37,404 nt of DNA. Source: Bacteroides intestinalis. GTDB lineage: Bacteria; Bacteroidota; Bacteroidia; Bacteroidales; Bacteroidaceae. The position numbers and the translations under genes are program-made. The notes beneath the pieces were generated by a model. That model saw nothing but the letters and a program-made list of their open reading frames with translations, was not told where the DNA came from and searched no databases. Location: contig NZ_QRZF01000031.1 in assembly GCF_003464595.1 (NCBI RefSeq), positions 255 through 37,658 of the forward strand. Reading direction: 5' to 3'. The first letter of the stretch is position 1; each line of letters begins with the position of its first letter. Shown piece after piece: positions 24,051 through 32,304 of this stretch.

Positions 24051-25447
24051 TAGCCGAGATACAACCTTCTTTCTCATCCCACCTGTCCATGAGCCGGAAA
24101 ATTGAATACCAGCTTTCCAAGGTCAAGGAAGGAAACGGAAAAGTGCTTTACACCTCCACTGGTGACGAACTGGCCGCCATGCCAGCCTACATGAAACTTA
24201 TCTCCCAGTTGAATGACCGGGTGAAACTACCTTATGCGGAATTTATTCTGAGCCTCTATCCGGGAGAAAGCCTTTCCGATGAACAGTGGCTTTCTCTTGC
24301 CGGGGAATATATCGAGAGGATGGGGTACGGAAAGTCCTGTTATGCCGTTGTCCTAAATACCGACAAGGCACACAGCCATGTGCATGTGCTGCTGACCACA
24401 ATTGATGAAGAAGGCAAAAGCATTCCTTCCGGAAATAATTACAGCCGTTCCGAAAAGATCTCAAGGGAACTGGAGCAGAAGTACGGTCTGTTGCCTTTGG
24501 AAAGGGAAGGAGGCAAGAGAACCACGTTGGGAGAGGCGCAATACCGTAACTATTATTTCGATGCGGCCTTGAAGAAAGCCATGCGTAGTTATAATTACAA
24601 GGATAAGGTATCGGCTGTCCTGGAACAATCCGATACATACCGGTCTTTGAATAAACCCTTGCAAGAAATAAAATTGGCCAATGAAGAATGGCGTGTCCTA
24701 TTGGGGGATGAAAGCTATGACAACCTTTTCGCATTGCTGGAAAAAGGAGGTTTTTTCAACCCCTTGTTCAAGGATGAACTGTTACAACAGCTTGACCGCA
24801 TCTACTCTTTTTCCGAAAGTACATCCGATTTCCGAAGGAACCTGGAACAAGAAGGATTGTATATGCGTCTGGTCACCAAGAAGGACAAATCCTATTATGT
24901 CTATGGCATCAAGGATTCAGGCTTTTACCTGAAGGACGTTTCACTTCCTCAGAAATATCGTTTTGGTAATATTCGTTTTGATGGCCGGGGCATGAGCGCC
25001 GATGAACAGAAGCATTATCTCTATGACCATGTGTTTAAGGCATTGAACGCTTCTTTAGGCTATGAGGATTTTAAGAAAAGGTTGGCGGAAGAATCGATCC
25101 GTGTGACGGAACATGTAAACAGCAAAGGCGCATACGGGATTTCCTTTTATATGGAAAACGTGGAAAATGCTCATGTCTTTAAAGGTGCGGATCTTTCCCG
25201 TAAGCTCACTTATCAGAATATCCAGAAGCATTTCGATGGTGTGGCTGTCGGTCTCTCGCCACATATCGATAGGGTAGGGGAGTTCCGTGAGCGGGTGGAT
25301 CGTGAGGCTTTCTATATGCAGGGTGGGGGAGTTATGGCCATTCCGGAACTTGACATTACCGGCAGCGGGAAGAAGTCGCAAGAGGATGATCTCATACCGT
25401 CCAAAAAGAAACGGAAACGCAAGAGTGGTCCCGATTTCTCATTATGA
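24047..25447 (+). CDS. MOBP-type relaxase
   Basis: A 466-residue relaxase of the Pfam Relaxase family. The N-terminal 160 residues carry the nuclease domain: a candidate catalytic tyrosine at Y22 (KIEYQLSKV), a motif around YAEFILSLYPGE, and the metal-binding H109-S-H111-V-H113 in AHSHVHVLL. The KYGL segment after it is typical of Bacteroides relaxases. The long C-terminal region is unassigned and ends in a very basic tail (KKKRKRK). It nicks oriT and leads the strand to the coupling protein. Confidence 0.92.
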   Translation: MIAEIQPSFSSHLSMSRKIEYQLSKVKEGNGKVLYTSTGDELAAMPAYMKLISQLNDRVKLPYAEFILSLYPGESLSDEQWLSLAGEYIERMGYGKSCYAVVLNTDKAHSHVHVLLTTIDEEGKSIPSGNNYSRSEKISRELEQKYGLLPLEREGGKRTTLGEAQYRNYYFDAALKKAMRSYNYKDKVSAVLEQSDTYRSLNKPLQEIKLANEEWRVLLGDESYDNLFALLEKGGFFNPLFKDELLQQLDRIYSFSESTSDFRRNLEQEGLYMRLVTKKDKSYYVYGIKDSGFYLKDVSLPQKYRFGNIRFDGRGMSADEQKHYLYDHVFKALNASLGYEDFKKRLAEESIRVTEHVNSKGAYGISFYMENVENAHVFKGADLSRKLTYQNIQKHFDGVAVGLSPHIDRVGEFRERVDREAFYMQGGGVMAIPELDITGSGKKSQEDDLIPSKKKRKRKSGPDFSL

Positions 25448-25474
25448 TGAATACTAACTTAATATATTTGCTTT

Positions 25475-26458
25475 ATGAATTATCAGACCGTTTTACAGAA
25501 TTATCATCCCACTGAACAGGGGGATTTCATGTTGAGATATGAGATAGGTGGCCGGGGATATGTCGTTTACTCACCGGAGAAGGATGCGTTGTCTTGTATT
25601 GAATTACATGGCTTTTCCGAGCTTACTCCTTGGCAATTGGCTTTTGTTCTTTCCTTGGATATGCAGCAGATGAAAGAACAGGACGAGCTTTCTCTCTTCG
25701 TATGTTGTAAGCGAGAAAAGCTCTTGTCTTATCTTTTCGATGTGGAGGAAAGCGAAACCGTCTTGAAGACAAAGCACGTGTCCGGTTGGCAGGGCTATCT
25801 GATGATGGATATCCATAAGCCGGACAGGGTACGGAACGTGTTCCAGTTCCATCCGGAAACGAAAGAAGCCCGTTTGGTCTTTGATAACCGTTTATGTGTC
25901 GCTTCCCTTCGTGAGAAAGAAAAAGGAAAGCTCATCCATCTCTGTTGGAGTCCTTCTGTCTTTGCTGCCATCGATAAGGGAGGAGAGCGTACCGCACCGG
26001 CTTATCTGTTGGCTTCTGATGCTGCCTTGTTGCATGGGTATGCCATGAAACAGATTGCGGAATGCTTTGCCGGTACACCGGTTGAAGAACGGGTTATCGG
26101 TATTCATGTAGGGGATAATGTCTATGAGGCCTTGTCTTTTGTGTGCTATTACGTCCGTAACGTGCAGGATGAATATTTGGTTATTCCTGAGCGGAAAGAT
26201 GGGATGGTGATTCTTGAAACCCCGAAATGGAATCCGATACGCCAGGCTAACTTCGTGGCTTCACTGAACAAGATGGCGGTTGACCAGGCGAAGAAACGCT
26301 ATCCGGAAATGGAGGTTCCGAATGAACGGCCATTCACGTGCCTCTCTTTTGCCCGGAAGTCTTTCGTCTATTTCCCGGATCTGAAGGTGTATCAGGAGGT
26401 GTTCTTGAAGATGTATTTGGGGTTGGTGAGGTTACAGGAGGTGCATTTGCTGGGGTAA
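25475..26458 (+). CDS. Unknown protein downstream of the relaxase
   Basis: A 327-residue soluble protein with no signal peptide or membrane segment. It starts 27 bases after the relaxase, so it is probably co-transcribed. Segments such as ELTPWQLAFVLSLD, GWQGYLMMDIHKPD and RERPFTC-like PNERPFTCLSFARKSF give no family I can name. Proteins of this size after mob genes occur in Bacteroides elements; a role in relaxosome assembly or regulation is only an inference. Confidence 0.7.
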   Translation: MNYQTVLQNYHPTEQGDFMLRYEIGGRGYVVYSPEKDALSCIELHGFSELTPWQLAFVLSLDMQQMKEQDELSLFVCCKREKLLSYLFDVEESETVLKTKHVSGWQGYLMMDIHKPDRVRNVFQFHPETKEARLVFDNRLCVASLREKEKGKLIHLCWSPSVFAAIDKGGERTAPAYLLASDAALLHGYAMKQIAECFAGTPVEERVIGIHVGDNVYEALSFVCYYVRNVQDEYLVIPERKDGMVILETPKWNPIRQANFVASLNKMAVDQAKKRYPEMEVPNERPFTCLSFARKSFVYFPDLKVYQEVFLKMYLGLVRLQEVHLLG

Positions 26459-26502
26459 GGAACAATTGCAGTGCTGCTTATAAAATAGTGGCACTACTAT
26501 TG

Positions 26503-26805
26503 TTAGAGTACTTCTATCATTCCTTTGGTTACGGCATCGGCCAGTAGTCTTTTTACAATCCTGCCACTGGGAGGATTGGTTATCCCAAGCGTTATCTCAA
26601 CCCTGTTTGATAGAGGATGATAGTGCAGGTATTGGAGGATTTTCATACAGGTACAATTCGCATTGATAAAAATGAAAGCGTCACCGTCCCGTACATTCTT
26701 TCCCATCTGGTTGGTCACGATGCCGCTAAGCGTATAAAAACTCTTACGCATGTCTGTCGGATACGGGTAAAGATAATATCTGTTGGATTCATTCAAAGAA
26801 AACAT
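26503..26805 (-). pseudogene. IS66 TnpB fragment fused to a winged-helix remnant
   Basis: A 100-codon frame. Residues 1-57 match the start of IS66-type TnpB (SNRYYLYPYPTDMRKSFYTL, then GDAFIFINANCTCMKIL). After MKIL the sequence leaves the family and continues as YLHYHPLSNRVEITLGI, then SGRIVKRLLADAVTKGMIEV, which looks like a winged-helix segment of the sort found in Fic-family proteins. The IS is therefore broken near 26634 and joined to debris of another gene. TnpB of this family is an accessory to IS66 transposition and does not act alone. Confidence 0.7.
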
Positions 26806-27245
26806 AGGCTAACGGTTTGAATTCAAAAATATCAGGGTTTGCAATACCTCCGGTGACAAAGGGCTGTTCAAGCGGACTGTAACGCCATTGGGATAGGAGA
26901 TCTCACATAGCGGCTGGGGAATTGGCGACGGGCTGACCGGAGGGGCAGACAGCAGGGATTTCTCCTTATGGGGAAGACTGACCTGGCCCTTACTGTTTAC
27001 CTTTACCGGGATAAAGCCGCCTTTGCGCAACAGCTTGGAACGCCACTCGTAGAAACGTTTGGGACGAATACATTCATTCGAACAAAAATCCATAACTGAC
27101 AGTCCGCTCGACTTGAAACGGGAATAAATAGATTCAAAATCTTCCATGGTCCATTGATGTGACATAACAATTGAGCTTTTTTACTTTGATTACAAAAGTA
27201 ATATCACATTTTTAGAATGAAAGGGGGAGTTTATCGAATGCTTAC
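26635..27245 (-). mobile_element. IS66-family remnant
   Basis: The element keeps the end upstream of tnpA, tnpA and the first half of tnpB. Reading on the minus strand, the end probably begins at 27245 with GTAAGCA, in keeping with IS66 termini that start GTAA. The other end, with the rest of tnpB and all of tnpC, is missing. The break is at about 26634. Confidence 0.7.
26809..27165 (-). CDS. tnpA: IS66 TnpA-like accessory protein
   Basis: A 118-residue IS66 family accessory protein: an N-terminal helix-turn-helix-like part (FKSSGLSVMDFCSNECIRPKR, then FYEWRSKLL) and the conserved C-terminal EISYPNGVTVRL. Its reading frame looks intact, but the transposase TnpC is absent from the window and TnpB is cut, so the element is not mobile by itself. 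Confidence 0.8.
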   Translation of the reverse strand: MSHQWTMEDFESIYSRFKSSGLSVMDFCSNECIRPKRFYEWRSKLLRKGGFIPVKVNSKGQVSLPHKEKSLLSAPPVSPSPIPQPLCEISYPNGVTVRLNSPLSPEVLQTLIFLNSNR

Positions 27246-27541
27246 ATTTTTTTGTTTAATTAATATTATATTCTCCAAAATAAATGTTTTGGCGTATTAT
27301 ATGTTTAATAACCAATAAATTAGATAACTGTTTGATTTTGATTATAGTTGGATTTATATTGATATGGCGAAATACTTGGCTATTATATATCAATGTGAAT
27401 AATGTTGGATTTTATTCTTCTTTTATTTCCGTACTGCCCTTTTCCTTGTTTTCTGCCTCCCCTAATGTACGTTTTTTCATAGCCCCGTCTGAGAGCCTTT
27501 GTTTTTGAACGGCAAATTTATTTCGGTGGATGGATACGAAA
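27246..27541. other. AT-rich gene-free stretch
   Basis: This gap between the IS66 end and leader repeat copy 2 holds no convincing gene. It is AT-rich in its first part. An open frame at 27412-27702 on the minus strand crosses into the repeat and is probably not a gene. Confidence 0.5.
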
Positions 27542-27795
27542 GAGTTCCGGTCTTCGCCCTTTGTACCGAAAAAAATAACGCCGGACGGCTTCGCTGTCCC
27601 CAACATTTTTTGTCGTCCAAAACTTTTCTCAATCCCTCCTTCCTTCTTGTTGTGTGCCGTAAAAAAAAGGCTTATAAACTCAGATGGGGCATGAAAGCTC
27701 AAAAAAAAAGTCGGCAGAAAGAAAAGGTCATCCCGGAAAGGGGTTTTAAAAAAAGGTCTTTAAATCTAGCTGAAGCATAAAATTAGAAGTTTAAC
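27542..27795 (+). repeat. Leader repeat, copy 2
   Basis: Near-identical to 1-255 (five substitutions and one indel). It contains the same hairpin (27583-27599) and ends 18 bases before the DUF2958 gene. Similarity stops abruptly after TTTAAC in both copies, so the repeat is a defined unit placed in front of two unrelated operons. Confidence 0.85.
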
Positions 27796-27813
27796 CCTTT
27801 AAAAATGTGACAT

Positions 27814-28125
27814 ATGATTACAGTGACGGAACAACTAAAGAATGTGTTTGAAGCCAACCCTTTGTACTCAAAAGAGGGGCAGGGGCTTAATGCGGAAGTC
27901 ATCGCAAGGTTTTTCCTTCCTTTTTCTTCGGTGGTATGGTTGGTAACGGAAGCCGAACAGCAGGAAGACGGTGACTGGCTTTTTTTCGGTTATTGCCATA
28001 TTCAAGAATGGGAATGGGGTTATGTGCTTCTTTCTCAAATTCAAGAGGTGAATGTTCGTGGGTTGACCGTGCAGCTGGATAAAGGACTGAAAACCGGTAT
28101 AACGGTAAAAGCTTGCCTGAATTGA
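27814..28125 (+). CDS. DUF2958 family protein
   Basis: A 103-residue protein with the DUF2958 pattern: NPLYSKEGQGLNAEVIARFF, then WLVTEAEQQEDGDWLFFGY and EWEWGYVLLSQI. DUF2958 proteins are common on plasmids and conjugative elements and have no known function. It is the first gene after leader repeat copy 2 and the head of a four-gene accessory operon. Confidence 0.8.
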   Translation: MITVTEQLKNVFEANPLYSKEGQGLNAEVIARFFLPFSSVVWLVTEAEQQEDGDWLFFGYCHIQEWEWGYVLLSQIQEVNVRGLTVQLDKGLKTGITVKACLN

Positions 28126-28198
28126 TTAGAGAATAAACGGAGAGGGAACAACCCCTTTCCGCTTTCCAACCGGAATATTGAACTTAAAAACGGAAGTT

Positions 28199-28435
28199 AT
28201 GGTTTACGAGACGAATTGCACGGAAATAACACAGGACAAATGGCGTGAGCTGATGAAGTACGGTAGAAAATGCTCCTATCGGCTGCTTACGGCGAGAATC
28301 AAGCGGGAATTGCCGGAATTATACCATGCGCTGGCTCTCCAGTTCTATAATCCTTATGCGGAACAGTGCAGGCAGACACCCACACATTATATATTGGTTC
28401 ATTCGGCCATTGAATATTTTATCAGAAAACAATAA
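28199..28435 (+). CDS. Small unknown protein of accessory operon 2
   Basis: A 78-residue protein, helical and mildly basic (ELMKYGRKCSYRLLTARIKR, then HYILVHSAIEYFI). The ATG at 28199 is preferred; a TTG seven codons earlier is possible. It lies 73 bases after the DUF2958 gene. I do not recognise the family. Confidence 0.55.
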   Translation: MVYETNCTEITQDKWRELMKYGRKCSYRLLTARIKRELPELYHALALQFYNPYAEQCRQTPTHYILVHSAIEYFIRKQ

Positions 28436-28442
28436 AGGACAA

Positions 28443-28697
28443 ATGGTTATGAAAACAAAAAAGGTTGATAAAAAGAAAACGCTGGCTTATGCGGTGGCAT
28501 TTTACTTTACGGATGTTTCCGTAAAGTTCATGATGGGGAATGCGATGTATGAGTATGTACATACCGTTTATGACAGGCGGTATGATAACGGTGGCTTTAA
28601 TACGCTTGCCGTAGTCTATAATTACAAGAGGATGAAGTACGAGGTATTGGTCGTATCGGACGAGAAGGTAGGTGATAAGGAGATTCATATATTATAA
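28443..28697 (+). CDS. Small unknown protein of accessory operon 2
   Basis: An 84-residue basic protein with an N-terminal Lys-rich stretch (MVMKTKKVDKKK) and a beta-rich body (AYAVAFYFTDVSVKFMMG, then AVVYNYKRMKYEVLVVSDE). It starts 7 bases after the previous gene. A longer frame from 28326 exists but overlaps that gene. The family is not recognised. Confidence 0.55.
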   Translation: MVMKTKKVDKKKTLAYAVAFYFTDVSVKFMMGNAMYEYVHTVYDRRYDNGGFNTLAVVYNYKRMKYEVLVVSDEKVGDKEIHIL

Positions 28698-28740
28698 GTT
28701 TCACAAACAGGGCTTTTGCCATATAAAAACGGCTTTTGAG

Positions 28741-29178
28741 ATGAAAAAGTTATCGGCTTATACGGTTGCATCCAACTGCACCGACTTGACGGATATACGT
28801 GACGGCATCGCTGAAATACATGAAGCGATGAAGACTTGCGTTGAATCCGGGAAACATATCCCTTCATTCTATGTTTCCCGGTTGGCCAAACTGGAAACTA
28901 AAAAGAAGAAACTGGAGAAACGGACGCAGGTACACATGACCGTCACCATCCGTTTCTTTATAGATGATGATACCCTTACAATGGCAGTCAGGCATTGCCT
29001 TTTCTTCAAGCTGGAACCGACTCGGCAGAATGTGATGAAAGCCATCCGTGATGCGGTTCTTAATAACGGACGTTCCATTCTTGACTTTCCGGAAGCATGG
29101 GGAGAAGATCTTATGGATGTGTCTTTCTTTGATGTGGAGAATGCCATGAAGAAGCTGCGTTCCTCATTCGGCCTATAA
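28741..29178 (+). CDS. Unknown protein of accessory operon 2
   Basis: A 145-residue protein. The first half is a charged helical segment (IRDGIAEIHEAMKTCVESGK, then KLETKKKKLEKR), and the second half has a small domain with IRFFIDDDTLTMAVRHCLFF and a helix NVMKAIRDAVLNNG. The ATG at 28741 is preferred to a GTG at 28672 that overlaps the previous gene. The family is not recognised. The operon's terminator-like hairpin follows at 29232. Confidence 0.6.
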   Translation: MKKLSAYTVASNCTDLTDIRDGIAEIHEAMKTCVESGKHIPSFYVSRLAKLETKKKKLEKRTQVHMTVTIRFFIDDDTLTMAVRHCLFFKLEPTRQNVMKAIRDAVLNNGRSILDFPEAWGEDLMDVSFFDVENAMKKLRSSFGL

Positions 29179-29231
29179 ACTTCATTGCATATTTTTCCGA
29201 AAGTAAAGTAACCGTTGGATTTTTGGCCAGC

Positions 29232-29254
29232 GGTTCTTTTTTCAAAAAAGAACC
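29232..29254. terminator. Palindromic terminator of accessory operon 2
   Basis: GGTTCTTTTTT-C-AAAAAAGAACC is a perfect 11-bp inverted repeat, with T-runs on both strands. It is closely related to the hairpin at 2154-2184 that closes the first accessory operon. Confidence 0.7.
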
Positions 29255-29445
29255 AAAAACTTTGAATACAATCTTTTTTCATCTTCTAACTTATGTATTC
29301 GGAAAAAATTCCATGGCATTCAGAAAAGGGATGATAGCGGTTTGGGGATTATAGGGTAGATTTGTGGGGTAAGCTTACAGAGACAGTTTTTATAGGCAGG
29401 TTCCGAAAAGCCTTTGAGAGAGTAGGAGAACATGAGTTATAATAT

Positions 29446-29955
29446 ATGGCTATAAGTATAAATGATAGACAATTGATTACACAATTTATTACTAATACTC
29501 AGAATTTGAATGTTAATTTACCTACAAATGGTGGAGGGTGTGCTAATTTAGTTAGAGGAATTATAGAACAGGCAACAGGAAAAAGAATTTCAGTTAATCC
29601 TTTTGGAGCTTCTTTAGAAAGTATGATACAAAAAATAAATACCTATCATGATTTAGCTAAATGTAATAATGGAGATATATTATATTTTGTGCATCTTCCT
29701 AATGCTGCTGTAAATTTACATCAAACTATTCATTATGCAATTTTTTGTAATGTTAATAATGCTGGTGTACAGAAAAATGTTATTGGGATAAATGGATTAG
29801 CAGATCTTTCTTTTTCTCCCACAGCTTATCATGGTGTTGTAGCATCTGTAATATCTCCGGGTAATTTTAATGGAGTAGGGCAGGTGATATATGATACTGT
29901 AGCATTCCCTAATATTCTTGGTGAATTGTATGTTATTGATTATGAATTGATATAG
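29446..29955 (+). CDS. AT-rich gene, possible NlpC/P60-like cysteine hydrolase
   Basis: A 169-residue protein with no signal peptide. A Cys at the head of a helix (NGGGCANLVRGIIEQATGK), then NGDILYF and HQTIHYAIF follow the order Cys, GD-strand, His-strand seen in NlpC/P60 and CHAP hydrolases. A nearby IGINGL could supply the third residue. GC is far below that of the neighbours, so it was probably acquired separately. A seven-codon frame MSYNIWL at 29432 overlaps its start behind an AGGAG. It could be a cell-wall or protein hydrolase, but the family is not proven. Confidence 0.6.
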   Translation: MAISINDRQLITQFITNTQNLNVNLPTNGGGCANLVRGIIEQATGKRISVNPFGASLESMIQKINTYHDLAKCNNGDILYFVHLPNAAVNLHQTIHYAIFCNVNNAGVQKNVIGINGLADLSFSPTAYHGVVASVISPGNFNGVGQVIYDTVAFPNILGELYVIDYELI

Positions 29956-29970
29956 GAATAAGTTTCTTCG

Positions 29971-30336
29971 TTATTTTATGGCGTACAGTAGTATAGAAAT
30001 AGAAAAAAACTGAAAATTGAATAGTAAATTTGTTTGCTCCATGTTACGTTTATTACCGCTTGTAATCGGGCTTTGCGCAGACTTTATGTCCTGAAGGCTT
30101 TTTAGTACCCCTTCCATTTGGAAGATTTTGACAGCAGCGATGAAGGTGGTGGAGGATATATCCGGCTGGAGGCTTTTCAGTGTGTTCTCCGATGGCTGAT
30201 ATCCTCTCATCTTCAGTTCCAGAATGGTATTGAAGTCATCATTTCGCATAGCCTTCATGAAAGCCTCCTCTTGTTCGTTGGCAATGTCCGGATTTGGATC
30301 GTATGCAGTTGCTTGCCGAACAAGAACAGACTTTTT
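29971..30336 (-). pseudogene. Orphan hipA tail fragment
   Basis: The segment 30038-30336 repeats the 3' end of the hipA gene at 32318-32617 at over 90 percent identity. It codes for the C-terminal module (NDDFNTILELKMRGYQPSEN, then FIAAVKIFQMEG). A one-base deletion near 30285 breaks the frame upstream, and the start and kinase domain are missing. The frame then reads on into unrelated sequence at its end. An internal ATG (30258) would allow a 95-residue product, but expression is doubtful. Confidence 0.8.
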
Positions 30337-30368
30337 ATTAATGTAATAGTGTCGCTATTCGTCTGTTT

Positions 30369-31895
30369 TTATCTTCTAGCTAAAGGCAGTAACAACCGTT
30401 CCACAAGTTCTTTCTTGTTCTCAACGGGCATCTTGTTTCTGCCTTTGGCAATGACTTCAGCAGCCAAATCGCTTTTACGCCCGGCAATGTATTTCTGTCG
30501 CTTTCCGTTTATGAAGGCCTCGATACGGAAATCATGCCGGGTGTTTTCGATGATGTTGATTTCTGATACCAAAAAGCCATCCTCTGTCTCGTAGGGTTCG
30601 ACAATGGTGGGCAGGTAGTGTTTCATGGTTTTCCCTATGATCGGAGATACCAAACCGGAAAGATGCTCTTCGATGCGGTCTTTCCAATAGTCATCGATTT
30701 GATGATTGGTGGCATAATCGTAAAAATGGCTGATGGCAAGGCTGACTTCTTCGATTATCCTTTTCGCATTCTTTATTCCGTTCTGTTTGGCAAATTGCAT
30801 CAGGTCATCTTCCGTGATGTCGTTATCTTTTCCTGCAATGCTCATGGAGTGTGCGTTTTCGTATGCCGCACCGTCCAAATTGGTGGTGAATGTCATGTCG
30901 TAGGCTGGGGTGATGTGCCATGTGCCGTTTCTTTCCATCAGGAAAGAGAAATTCTTGATGTGGTCATCCACATTGCCGCCCATGATATTGAATACCGTCC
31001 TACGGTAGAGTTCGGACTGTTCGCTTGCCGGGATGTTCAGTTTTCGGCAGACTTCAAACAAATCCTCATAGCTCGTTGCATCCGGATTCATGGCAGCAAG
31101 TGTCTGTGTATGTATCTTCTCTCCGTTTATCCTATCGTAACGCTCCGTCAGGAAGTGATGTTTTCCATCAATTTGAATGAGTCGGGAAGGCATCATCGTA
31201 ATCCCGGCTTCCTTTGCCATCTCATAATATACCATTTCCATTTGCGTGAACGGAAAATCGTCCCCTTCTGCAAACTTCAATATGTAGTAGGTATAGCCCT
31301 CCGGTAAAGGGACTTGGCCGGAACGTATATCATGTGTCGTTTCATTGATGGCGATGATGGCTTTCGGGTGCTGCCCTCCGGCTGATGTACCTATCTCATA
31401 GATACTTTGCAGTTGCAGTGCTTCGTCATCTTGCACGGATATTTCCTCCCGTTCCTCAAAGATACGGCGTGCCAGTTGGTATAAACTCTCTATCTGGAGA
31501 GTGGAAGAGGATTCCAATCCAGGAGTGGCCGGGATGAACTCAAAGGCTCCCATTCCCCGTTTCCCGATGAAAGACAGTTTATCTACCGGTGTGAGTTTGC
31601 GCTTGGGGATATGGTTTTGTGCCGCCCATTGGTCGAAGACCATGTTACCCCACCGATCAGGCAATGAATCTGCCAAAAACGGTGGGAGACCTTGATAAGT
31701 CTTTTCTTTGTTTCCGAGTATGGGCATACCCTTTGCCGCCGGTCCTTTGACAGAAGCGGTCAGTGGGGCGATTTCCACTCCTTTCTTGATGAAATCCGGA
31801 TGATAGTTGAAGACGGCTCTTTTGTTTCTTTCGTCCCAATAGAGCTTTCCGACTTCTTCTCCCCATAACATAACACTCACAACATTATTTTCCAT
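30369..31895 (-). CDS. hipA: HipA-type serine/threonine kinase toxin (HipA1)
   Basis: A 508-residue HipA-family kinase. The N-terminal Couple_hipA-like part includes VSVMLWGEEVGKLYWDERNK, and the kinase core has the catalytic N308-V-D-D-H-I-K-N315 and the metal-binding YDMTFT. In E. coli, HipA phosphorylates GltX and arrests growth. The gene overlaps hipB1, and the pair has its own promoter with operators. It lacks the C-terminal module found on HipA2. It sits between two copies of the hipA2 3' end. Confidence 0.9.
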   Translation of the reverse strand: MENNVVSVMLWGEEVGKLYWDERNKRAVFNYHPDFIKKGVEIAPLTASVKGPAAKGMPILGNKEKTYQGLPPFLADSLPDRWGNMVFDQWAAQNHIPKRKLTPVDKLSFIGKRGMGAFEFIPATPGLESSSTLQIESLYQLARRIFEEREEISVQDDEALQLQSIYEIGTSAGGQHPKAIIAINETTHDIRSGQVPLPEGYTYYILKFAEGDDFPFTQMEMVYYEMAKEAGITMMPSRLIQIDGKHHFLTERYDRINGEKIHTQTLAAMNPDATSYEDLFEVCRKLNIPASEQSELYRRTVFNIMGGNVDDHIKNFSFLMERNGTWHITPAYDMTFTTNLDGAAYENAHSMSIAGKDNDITEDDLMQFAKQNGIKNAKRIIEEVSLAISHFYDYATNHQIDDYWKDRIEEHLSGLVSPIIGKTMKHYLPTIVEPYETEDGFLVSEINIIENTRHDFRIEAFINGKRQKYIAGRKSDLAAEVIAKGRNKMPVENKKELVERLLLPLARR

Positions 31896-32205
31896 GTCTT
31901 ATCCTTTTCGGCTTTTTATTCATTATTCGTTCCATTGTATAGGCTGAAACAGGTATTTCCGGCATCAGATCATCCATCTGTTCCAGACAGTCCACTACTC
32001 GTAACAGGGCAAGAAAGTTGCCCATATTGATGTTATAGGCCTTCCCGTTCTCAAACTGGCGTAAGGTGATAAGGCTGACACCGGCTTTCTCGGCAGCCTC
32101 TTTTTGGGTGAGCCTATAGGTTAGCCTGTATTCCTTAAATCGTCTGCCCAGTTCCACTATGATTTCCGGATTGGCCATGGCTTGGGTGATGTGATTCGTT
32201 GTCAT
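31885..32205 (-). CDS. hipB: HipB-type XRE antitoxin/regulator (HipB1)
   Basis: A 106-residue XRE-type regulator with a helix-turn-helix (LTQKEAAEKAGVSLITLRQF) in the middle and an acidic-then-basic tail. It overlaps hipA1 by 11 bases, so the two are co-translated, antitoxin first. It probably binds the 19-bp inverted repeat that covers its own promoter. Confidence 0.88.
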   Translation of the reverse strand: MTTNHITQAMANPEIIVELGRRFKEYRLTYRLTQKEAAEKAGVSLITLRQFENGKAYNINMGNFLALLRVVDCLEQMDDLMPEIPVSAYTMERIMNKKPKRIRHGK

Positions 32206-32209
32206 TTTA

Positions 32210-32240
32210 CAAAGGTAAATATATTAATTGTTAAATCAAA
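32210..32240 (-). promoter_or_regulatory. hipBA1 promoter
   Basis: On the minus strand TTTG (32240-32237), 19 bases, then TACCTTTG (32217-32210), a full consensus match. The start codon of hipB1 is only 5 bases after the -7, so the transcript is nearly leaderless. Confidence 0.85.
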
Positions 32241-32269
32241 ATATGATATATAACAATTAATATATTTAC
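32215..32269. promoter_or_regulatory. hipBA1 operator, 19-bp inverted repeat
   Basis: GTAAATATATTAATTGTTA (32215-32233) and its perfect complement (32251-32269), separated by 17 bases. The first arm fills the space between the -33 and -7 boxes. This layout suits cooperative repression by HipB1 or the HipBA complex. Confidence 0.8.
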
Positions 32270-32304
32270 TGTTATATTGAATTGTGCGCGATGTAGTTTG
32301 TGTG

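Noticed and set aside
27412..27702. A 96-codon minus-strand frame across leader repeat copy 2
   Set aside because: The matching part of copy 1 has an extra base that breaks the frame, and nothing supports translation. The repeat looks non-coding, though an antisense product cannot be excluded.
30118..31307. Plus-strand open frames opposite hipA1 and the hipA tail
   Set aside because: They are antisense to a kinase gene with intact catalytic motifs and have no features of their own.
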